A stretch of 5,297 nucleotides of DNA. Origin: VMCP01 sp965659745 (GTDB lineage Bacteria > Bacteroidota > Bacteroidia > NS11-12g > UBA955). The translations under genes were made by a program, and so were the position numbers. The stretch spans positions 1 to 5,297 of the forward strand of contig CBFHXF010000089.1 in the NCBI GenBank assembly GCA_965659745.1, given 5' to 3'. Positions 1-5,297 of the stretch are shown in pieces. Every line of letters begins with the position of its first letter. Position 1 is the stretch's first letter. The notes beneath the pieces were generated by a model. It made no database searches, was not told the origin of the DNA, and saw only the letters and a program-made list of their open reading frames with translations.

Positions 1-28
1 GCGGCAGACTAAAGCCCTAAAAATACAA

Positions 29-196
29 TCAGTGTCGGGATCCCTTCCATGTACCGCCATACCGGTAGTGCGGGTTCGATTTTTGAACGTTACAGCAATC
101 GGTGCATACGAAAATCCAGGTTTTACCTTTTTCTATCTGAATCCGATACAGGGTTGTATGTTCGACCTTACAAAGTTCGCAAATTTTCGTTTTCAT
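29..196 (-). CDS. Small zinc-ribbon-like protein of unknown function (55 aa)
   Basis: Function is not known. Read from the ATG at 196, the protein is 55 residues and ends at a TGA at 29-31. It has a CxxC pair at C6/C9 and a second CxxCC cluster at C31/C34/C35, with 21 residues between the pairs. This is the layout of a small zinc ribbon that could hold one Zn ion. The C-terminal part carries NPHYRYGGTWK (residues 41-51). I recall this motif from small conserved hypothetical proteins of several bacterial phyla, but could not check it. There is no signal peptide or membrane segment, so it is probably cytoplasmic. The frame stays open to an ATG at 256, but that extension would translate the hairpin at 223-250, so the inner start is preferred. 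No convincing ribosome binding site or -7 element lies upstream. It follows the large gene on the same strand but is separated from it by the likely terminator. Confidence 0.72.
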   Translation of the reverse strand: MKTKICELCKVEHTTLYRIQIEKGKTWIFVCTDCCNVQKSNPHYRYGGTWKGSRH

Positions 197-222
197 AAAA
201 CAAGGTAGGTAACGGGGTTGAC

Positions 223-250
223 AAAAGGCCATCCGATGAGATGGCCTTTT
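223..250 (-). terminator. Rho-independent terminator hairpin downstream of the large coiled-coil gene
   Basis: The arms AAAAGGCCAT (223-232) and ATGGCCTTTT (241-250) are perfect reverse complements around an 8-nt loop (233-240). The hairpin starts 24 nt past the stop codon of the large minus-strand gene. In minus-strand transcription the stem's GGCC core is followed by TTTT, as expected for intrinsic termination. The hairpin is symmetric and could also act on the other strand, but no plus-strand gene ends here. It separates the large gene from the small zinc-ribbon gene. Confidence 0.8.
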
Positions 251-274
251 ATTCAAGTATGCAATTTAATTCTA

Positions 275-3200
275 TTAATTCGGAGTTCCTTCCTTGGGTG
301 CAGTAGCTGCGCTCAATTTGGTTTCACACTCTTTTAACTGGGTGCGCAGCGTTCCCATTTCAGCATTCAATTTAGATATTTCGGCATTGTTGGTTTTGAT
401 GATTTCTCCCAATTTGCCCATGTCTTCATCCATTGTAATGATTTGCTTTTTCAAGTCTTCATACTCAGTATTGCACAATGCTTTCGCCTTTTCAGAGGCC
501 GCTAATTGCGCTTCTACGTCTGCTAATTTCTTGGTGCACTTATCAGAAATCAATTTACATCCATTGATCTGATTGTCCTTCTTTTTGATTTCCTCTTTCA
601 AGCGGTTGATTTCAGCCGTTAACTCTGCAGATTTATCTCCAGCTGCTAGCAAAAGTTCTAATTCTGATGCACGCGCTTCTATCTCTGCTAATTTTTTCTT
701 CAATGCATCATTGTCGGCTTGCAAGGATATCGCAGCGCCATTTTGTTTTTTCAGTTCCTCTACCTGAGATTCGCATTTTAACTTCTCCGCTTCCAAGGCT
801 TTAATTTTTGCTTCAGACGCCGCTAATGCAGCCTTAGAATCGGCCAAAGCCTTGTCGCATTCGCTGCAATCTCCCGCACTCGCTTTCTCCTTTTCAAGAG
901 CCGCAATTTGTGCTTTCAATTTGGCAATTTCGTCTGTGTAAGTCTTCACATCTACTGAAGACTTTTTGGCTTCCTCTAATGCGATTTCAACCTTAGACTT
1001 CTCCCCTTGCAAGGTAATTTGTGCCGCTTTTAATTTGGCAATCTCGGCCTCCAAAGCGGTGATCTTTGTCTTGTACGGACCGCAATCTTCCTGTGATGCC
1101 TTCAATTTGGCGATTTCTGCTTCTAAACCAGCCAACTTCGTTTTGTAAGGCGTGCAATCTTCTTGAGTACCGATTGCTGCTCCGATTTTCTTCTTCAAAT
1201 CGGCTACTTCGCTTTCCAAAGCGGTTACACGCGCCTGAGATGCTGATAATTGCGCTTTAACCGCTGCCAATTCCGATTCTAATCCTGCCGCTTTTGTCTT
1301 ATAAGGCGTGCAATCTTCTTGCGCCTTGATGGCGGCTGCCAATTGCGACTTAACCGCTGCCAACTCTGCTTCTAATGTCGCTGCTTTGGTCTTGTAAGGC
1401 GTGCAATCTTCTACCGGCGCTTTCGACATATCGGTATTGGCGGATTTCTTGAGATTCTCGTTTTCTGCTTTAATCACTGCCATTTGAGCCTTCAATGCGG
1501 CAATCTCGGCATCCTTGCTCTTGTTGGTTTCATCGCAAATTTTCTTTGCTAATTGTATTTGATCGTGGGCCGATTTCCACTTTTGTGCCTCGTTGTTGGC
1601 GTCTGCGGCCTGAATAGCCGCTGCTTTGGCTTTGTTTTCTGCCGCTTCGGCCGCGATTTGTGCGTTGCGCGATTTGGCTTTCTCTTTTTCTAGCTCGACC
1701 GTTATTTGGGCATTCTTGCGAATCTCATTACCCAACTTCGTTTCGCACTCCGCTATTTTCACATCGCAAGGTTGTTTCAAGGCTTCCCCAGAAAGACGGT
1801 CAACTTGGTCTTTCAATATTTTATTTTCTGCTTCAATATCCGATTTGGCTTTCTTCAAAAGCGCGATCTCCGCTTGTAACTTATCGAGATAGTCTTGCAA
1901 ACGCTTTTTCTCTTCGTCGCATTTCTTTTCCAATGCAATGCCCGCCTTTTTGGCTTCTTCCAACTCAACAATGGCTTTGTTGCGATCGGCTTTTGCCAAT
2001 TCAATTTCGGCTTTTGCTTTGTTGATTTCAGGAGCACAATCGATTTTTATGGTATCGACTTTGGGCAATCCTGGATTTTTCTCAGAAGCCAAACGGATTA
2101 AACGTGCACGCTCGTCGCTCCAGGCCTTTTCCTTAAGTGCAATTTCGGCTTCTTTCTTTTTGATTTGGGCTTCGATATCGCTTTGTGCTTTTTTGCATTT
2201 TTCGGCATCTTGTTTCCAAATGGCCAATCTATCTGTGCACTCCTTTTGGGCTTTTTGGGCCTCCCCTTTTAAAGTGATAATTTCTTTATCCTTTTCATCT
2301 AACTGCAACTGCCATTTCTTCTTTTCTGCTTCTAGCGCAATCGCCGACTCATTCTTTGTTTCATCCTTAATAGTAGTGGTTTCCTTTTTGGTTTCGATAA
2401 TGGTATCGCGTTCTACTTTTACAATTTTGATTTGCTGGGTATCGCGTTGGATTAAGGTATCGTAAAACGTTTCCTTTTGGATATAAGAGTAACGCTTGGT
2501 GCGCTTATCGCAACCGCCAATTTTTGAACGCACGCCGAAGTAAAAGCTTCCCCCAGAAAAAGGTCCGTTATTGATATACTGCCCCAATCCGGCAATATTA
2601 TCGGTACCGATGATTACGGGACCTAAACGGCCGTACATACCCATGTGCAGGGCGGTATAATCATTGGCAATGGTGATCGGAAAACCGTATTCAAATTGTT
2701 CGGTTTGATAACGCGGGGTTATATTAAGGTAGGAAGCGCGGCGCAAACCGATAGAATTGGCGCGTTTCAAGTTTTGTGTCCAATACGCCCCCATATGGAT
2801 ATTTCCACCCAAATATTTATCGAACTGAATATTCAATGCCATTGGCGTGGTGCTGAAAATATCGTAAATTTCCTCGGCGCCTAAGTCGGCAAAAAGTCGG
2901 TTGTCTAAATCGCTCAAACGGTCATCGCCTGAATTTTGGGTGTTTTGCATGATTTTAGGATCCACCACCCAGGTGCTATTTGCCGCCGAAACAATACGAG
3001 ATCCATCACCCCAATAACTGATAAAACCGATATCGGTTAAGCTGGCCCCGAACTTCCAATTGTATTGCTGAAAGCTTTCACGGTCGCAAAAGTTAGTCGA
3101 AATTACTTTCTTGGCCCCATTGGGTCTTTTTTCATAAACCACGCCCAAATCAATACCCATACCAGCCCCTTCAATGAAGTCGAAACTCATTCCTAGCGGA

Positions 3201-3973
3201 CGTGATAAGGTATTCATCGAACCGAAGCTACTGCGGTATAATCGGCCATTGAATTGATTAATATCTATCGATTTGGCGTCATTTGCAACGGTAAAATTTA
3301 GGTTATCGCTTCCTAAGTGGGCCATTCCCATTCCGATTAGTAATTTAGCGGTGGTACCCCATTTCCAAACATTTACCCCGTCGGATTGGGCAATACCCGC
3401 GAAGTTCATGAACCATTCTTGGTATTTTTCGGTATTGATAGAAAATTCGTTTTGATTGATTGTTTTGCCGGCATTTTTTTCTAGTTCGGGCAAGCCGTAA
3501 CGCAAAATTCCCCCGAAATCACCATTGACCCCATTTACCGAAAATCCGGAAACTTCTTTAACTCCAAATCCGAAAGTCCCTATTTCATCGATGGGAATAA
3601 AAAAGGAGGGACCGTTCACTTCCGATAGGTAATTCATCTTGAAATTATCGACCAATTCTACCGGCAGCCACCCTTGTTGAAAGGCAAGCGAACCGTTAAT
3701 ATCGGCATATTGCGCAGGATAGGTTTCGTTTACCCAAGCTCCCAAACGGAAGGGGGCATTGTATTTCATGAAGTTATTTTCTAGGGAAACCGAAGCACCC
3801 CACCAATTGATATAGGCGCGGTTAGACGGATTTGTTCTAGAAAGGGCCGGGTTTAAGCTGTAGGAATACGGACTATTAAAGTCGCCCACGACCAATCCCA
3901 TTGCATGCTGAGCCGTTAATGGGGCCGCAAAAAAGGCATAACAGCCAAAGAGTATAGAGAGAATTCGTTTCAT
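275..3973 (-). CDS. Exported DUF5723-like outer-membrane barrel protein with giant cysteine-rich coiled coil (1232 aa)
   Basis: The specific role is unknown. Residues 1-21 form a signal peptide (KR, a hydrophobic core, then LTA, likely cut before Q22). Residues 25-487 are rich in aromatic/glycine alternating strands and begin SYSLNPALS; they resemble the DUF5723 outer-membrane barrel family of Bacteroidota. The barrel appears to close at FYFGVR (477-482). A DT-rich linker (about 500-540) is typical of the stretch between a Bacteroidota barrel and its periplasmic extension. Residues 540 to about 1222 are K/E/A-rich heptad coiled coil, interrupted at proline sites 634/637, 648, 735, 853 and in the four EDC(T/G)PYKTK motifs (855-970). 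Eighteen cysteines lie in this helical part. The tail ends in PKEGTPN. I see no OmpA-like domain and no type IX sorting domain. If the last strand exits inward, the helix lies in the periplasm. The start is set by the signal peptide and a -7-like element just upstream. Confidence is high for the gene, moderate for the family and low for the role. Confidence 0.9.
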   Translation of the reverse strand: MKRILSILFGCYAFFAAPLTAQHAMGLVVGDFNSPYSYSLNPALSRTNPSNRAYINWWGASVSLENNFMKYNAPFRLGAWVNETYPAQYADINGSLAFQQGWLPVELVDNFKMNYLSEVNGPSFFIPIDEIGTFGFGVKEVSGFSVNGVNGDFGGILRYGLPELEKNAGKTINQNEFSINTEKYQEWFMNFAGIAQSDGVNVWKWGTTAKLLIGMGMAHLGSDNLNFTVANDAKSIDINQFNGRLYRSSFGSMNTLSRPLGMSFDFIEGAGMGIDLGVVYEKRPNGAKKVISTNFCDRESFQQYNWKFGASLTDIGFISYWGDGSRIVSAANSTWVVDPKIMQNTQNSGDDRLSDLDNRLFADLGAEEIYDIFSTTPMALNIQFDKYLGGNIHMGAYWTQNLKRANSIGLRRASYLNITPRYQTEQFEYGFPITIANDYTALHMGMYGRLGPVIIGTDNIAGLGQYINNGPFSGGSFYFGVRSKIGGCDKRTKRYSYIQKETFYDTLIQRDTQQIKIVKVERDTIIETKKETTTIKDETKNESAIALEAEKKKWQLQLDEKDKEIITLKGEAQKAQKECTDRLAIWKQDAEKCKKAQSDIEAQIKKKEAEIALKEKAWSDERARLIRLASEKNPGLPKVDTIKIDCAPEINKAKAEIELAKADRNKAIVELEEAKKAGIALEKKCDEEKKRLQDYLDKLQAEIALLKKAKSDIEAENKILKDQVDRLSGEALKQPCDVKIAECETKLGNEIRKNAQITVELEKEKAKSRNAQIAAEAAENKAKAAAIQAADANNEAQKWKSAHDQIQLAKKICDETNKSKDAEIAALKAQMAVIKAENENLKKSANTDMSKAPVEDCTPYKTKAATLEAELAAVKSQLAAAIKAQEDCTPYKTKAAGLESELAAVKAQLSASQARVTALESEVADLKKKIGAAIGTQEDCTPYKTKLAGLEAEIAKLKASQEDCGPYKTKITALEAEIAKLKAAQITLQGEKSKVEIALEEAKKSSVDVKTYTDEIAKLKAQIAALEKEKASAGDCSECDKALADSKAALAASEAKIKALEAEKLKCESQVEELKKQNGAAISLQADNDALKKKLAEIEARASELELLLAAGDKSAELTAEINRLKEEIKKKDNQINGCKLISDKCTKKLADVEAQLAASEKAKALCNTEYEDLKKQIITMDEDMGKLGEIIKTNNAEISKLNAEMGTLRTQLKECETKLSAATAPKEGTPN
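1064..1411 (-). repeat. Four in-gene repeats encoding E-D-C-(T/G)-P-Y-K-T-K, each followed by heptads
   Basis: The motif begins at residues 855, 886, 938 and 962 of the large coiled-coil protein, with cysteines at 857, 888, 940 and 964. Three copies share an identical 18-nt core on the plus strand, taaggcgtgcaatcttct, at 1395-1412, 1302-1319 and 1146-1163. The fourth (1074-1091) is diverged and reads G for T before the proline. Each motif is followed by a similar run of the form (A/L/I)xxLExE(L/I)AxxK. The spacings of 31, 52 and 24 residues all equal whole heptads plus 3. These look like duplications inside the gene. A degenerate copy without cysteine may follow near residues 1009-1030 (VKTYTDEIAKLK). 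Confidence 0.88.
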
Positions 3974-3993
3974 TTTATGTAAATAATTTAAGA

Positions 3994-4001
3994 CAAAAGT
4001 A
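3994..4001 (-). promoter_or_regulatory. Candidate Bacteroidota -7 element for the coiled-coil gene
   Basis: The minus strand reads TACTTTTG, an exact match to the Bacteroidota -7 consensus TAnnTTTG. Transcription would start near 3990, giving a 5' leader of roughly 16 nt before the ATG at 3973. No TTG/TTTG -33 element is present at the usual spacing of about 17-23 nt, so the promoter may be weak or need an activator. Confidence 0.5.
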
Positions 4002-4002
4002 G

Positions 4003-4035
4003 TGCCATTTTTGAAGTTCTACTTAATAAATGGCA
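4003..4035. promoter_or_regulatory. 8-bp inverted repeat, possible operator upstream of the coiled-coil gene
   Basis: TGCCATTT (4003-4010) and AAATGGCA (4028-4035) are perfect reverse complements with a 17-nt spacer and 25 bp between arm centres. The dyad abuts the candidate -7 element at 3994-4001 and covers the place where a -33 element is expected but missing. That geometry suits a dimeric regulator. An 8-bp dyad in a 174-bp region could also be chance, so this is tentative. Confidence 0.25.
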
Positions 4036-4132
4036 ATCTAACATGTAAAATTCAAGCAGCCAACTGCAATCCGTTTATCGGGTATTCAATAAGTTAAACG
4101 AAGAGCCAATCCTAAAATATAGGTGCGGGTAC

Positions 4133-4140
4133 TACCTTTG
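4133..4140 (+). promoter_or_regulatory. Candidate Bacteroidota -7 element for sppA, giving a near-leaderless mRNA
   Basis: TACCTTTG matches TAnnTTTG exactly and ends 7 nt before the sppA ATG at 4148. If used, transcription would start around 4143-4145, leaving only about 3-5 nt of leader and no room for a ribosome binding site. No TTG-like -33 element is seen at the normal spacing. Confidence 0.45.
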
Positions 4141-4147
4141 CTGCGGA

Positions 4148-5297
4148 ATGAAAACGTTTCTAAAATACTTTCTTACCTTTTTGATTGGCATTGTGGTAGG
4201 TCTTGCTGGTTTATTTGTTGTAGTTTTAATCATCCTCGCCAGCGCTGATTTTTCTAAAGAAAAACCGGAAATACCTTCAAATGGGATTTTGAAAATTACC
4301 CTTCCTATTGATATGGAGGAAAAAGGTTCCGACGAATCTATTTCTCGATTTTTAGGCGCTCTGTCGGGCAACACGCCTTTATCGCTAACGGAATTACGCG
4401 CAACTTTGAAGGAAGCCGCCTCCGACAGCCGTATTGTAGCCATTAGCATGGATGCCGGGATGTTCAGCGGCGGTTTGGCGAAAGCGCAAGAAATCCGCCA
4501 GTATATCGATACCTTCCAAGCTTCGGGAAAGCCGGTTTGGTGCTACAGCGACAATTTTACAGAGCAGGGATTTTACATTGCCAGCACTTGTGATACCGTT
4601 TTTGCCAATCCCAAGGGAGTGGCCGAATTCAATGGATTTTCCAGTGGCATTGTGATGTATAAAGGCATGCTCGATAAACTGGGCATTGATGTACAGGTTT
4701 TCAAGGTGGGCAAATTTAAAGGCGCGGTAGAACCCTATACCCAAGAAAAATTATCAGATAATAACCGTGAGCAAATTGAAGCTTACTTGGGAAGTCTTTT
4801 CAAGAATCAGCTCGATCAAATTGCTGCCGATCGGAACGTCGATCGCGATTCTTTAGAAGCCTTTGCTTTATATGGCAACTCCTATTTGATTAACAATTGT
4901 TTAAAGGCCGGTTTATTAGACAAACTGGGGTATTATGATGAATACGAATCGTTTTTGCAATCCAAACATAAAGATTTCAAATGGGTGGAAAGCAAAAATT
5001 ACGAGGGCAACGGCGATGATTACGAATTTGTAGAAGAGAAAATTGCGGTTGTATATTTAGAGGGTGAAATTATTCCTGGAAAATCCGAGTCAGAAGGACA
5101 AATTGCCGGAGATGACGTAAGCAAAATGCTACGAAAAATTCGGGAAGATGATGATATTAAAGCGGTTGTTTTGCGCATTAATAGTCCGGGAGGAAGCTCT
5201 GCCGCTAGTGATTTGATAGCCCGCGAAATTGAATTAATCAAAAAGAAAAAGCCGGTTATTGCCTCTTTTAGCAATGTGGCGGCATCGGGTGGATATT
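4148..5297 (+). CDS. sppA: Signal peptide peptidase SppA, 67K type (5' part; runs off the window)
   Basis: SppA is a membrane-bound serine protease of the envelope that degrades signal peptides left in the membrane after cleavage; it uses a Ser-Lys dyad. The visible 383 residues begin with one membrane segment (about residues 8-32, FLTFLIGIVVGLAGLFVVVL and following), which would anchor the enzyme with its catalytic part outside the cytoplasm. The N-terminal domain carries FKGAVEP (190-196), matching the E. coli YKSAVEP motif, so K191 should be the general base. The second domain carries RINSPGGS (343-350) and AASGGY (378-383), so S380 should be the nucleophile. Both catalytic residues are present and the frame is intact. 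Long-form SppA proteins are about 600 residues, so roughly 200 codons lie beyond the window edge. The ATG at 4148 is chosen because the membrane segment follows at once. There is no clear Shine-Dalgarno sequence. The gene is divergent from the coiled-coil gene. Confidence 0.95.
   Translation, partial: MKTFLKYFLTFLIGIVVGLAGLFVVVLIILASADFSKEKPEIPSNGILKITLPIDMEEKGSDESISRFLGALSGNTPLSLTELRATLKEAASDSRIVAISMDAGMFSGGLAKAQEIRQYIDTFQASGKPVWCYSDNFTEQGFYIASTCDTVFANPKGVAEFNGFSSGIVMYKGMLDKLGIDVQVFKVGKFKGAVEPYTQEKLSDNNREQIEAYLGSLFKNQLDQIAADRNVDRDSLEAFALYGNSYLINNCLKAGLLDKLGYYDEYESFLQSKHKDFKWVESKNYEGNGDDYEFVEEKIAVVYLEGEIIPGKSESEGQIAGDDVSKMLRKIREDDDIKAVVLRINSPGGSSAASDLIAREIELIKKKKPVIASFSNVAASGGY

Noticed and set aside
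1..28. Short stretch after the stop of the small gene
   Set aside because: No hairpin, promoter or open frame can be recognised in these 28 bases.
218..223. TTGACA on the plus strand, resembling a sigma-70 -35 box
   Set aside because: There is no -10 match at 16-18 nt, no plus-strand gene downstream, and Bacteroidota promoters use a different consensus.
1064..1412. Regularly repeated DNA that might suggest a CRISPR or intergenic repeat array
   Set aside because: The repeats are in frame inside a coding gene, their unit lengths are multiples of 3, and the sequence between them encodes coiled coil. They are protein repeats.
308..2356. SMC/Rad50-like or myosin-like identity for the long coiled coil
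   Set aside because: There are no ATP-binding motifs and the protein carries a signal peptide and a barrel-like domain. Similarity to such proteins would only reflect shared heptad composition.
1938..2465. 175-codon open frame on the plus strand, with other plus-strand frames across 294-2884
   Set aside because: All lie antisense to the coiled-coil gene. Their Ser/Phe/Leu/Ala-rich, low-complexity translations are what the reverse complement of Lys/Glu/Ala codons gives. No domain or promoter supports them.
3938..3973. Possible lipoprotein signal (LFGC, Cys11) at the start of the large protein
   Set aside because: The cysteine lies only 11 residues in, within a hydrophobic core that continues past it, and Phe at -2 is atypical. 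A normal signal peptidase I site after A21 fits better.
4132..4744. Overlapping minus-strand open frames of 105 and 116 codons
   Set aside because: They are antisense to sppA, whose frame is intact with both catalytic motifs. The minus-strand translations show no recognisable features.

Overview
The window looks like a piece of a Bacteroidota chromosome. The evidence is a large outer-membrane-type protein that resembles the Bacteroidota-restricted DUF5723 family, a signal peptide ending in the common 'TAQ' style, no clear Shine-Dalgarno sequences, and TAnnTTTG-type -7 promoter elements in front of two of the genes. Order and genus cannot be fixed from what is visible.

Layout: (1) 29-196, minus strand: a 55-residue zinc-ribbon-like protein of unknown function with a YRYGGTWK tail motif. 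(2) 223-250: a perfect 10-bp stem hairpin, the likely terminator of the large gene. (3) 275-3973, minus strand: a 1232-residue exported protein made of a signal peptide, a predicted outer-membrane beta-barrel of about 460 residues, a 'DT'-rich linker and a coiled coil of nearly 700 residues. (4) 3974-4147: a 174-bp divergent intergenic region with a -7-like element facing each way and an 8-bp dyad. (5) 4148 to the window edge, plus strand: the first 383 codons of signal peptide peptidase SppA, including both catalytic residues; the C-terminal part lies outside the window.

The most unusual object is the large coiled-coil protein. Its helical part holds 18 cysteines. By hand register assignment nearly all fall at the core d position of the heptad repeat, and 7 of the 17 gaps between consecutive cysteines are exact multiples of 7. 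Four copies of an E-D-C-(T/G)-P-Y-K-T-K motif are spaced 31, 52 and 24 residues apart; each spacing is a whole number of heptads plus 3, so every copy causes the same phase shift. There is no recognisable OmpA-like peptidoglycan-binding domain or type IX secretion tail at the C terminus. This suggests an outer-membrane-anchored, possibly disulfide-stapled, segmented periplasmic rod. That function is inference.

Nothing shows that the three genes work together. SppA and the rod protein are divergently transcribed and both belong to the cell envelope, but no shared pathway can be claimed.
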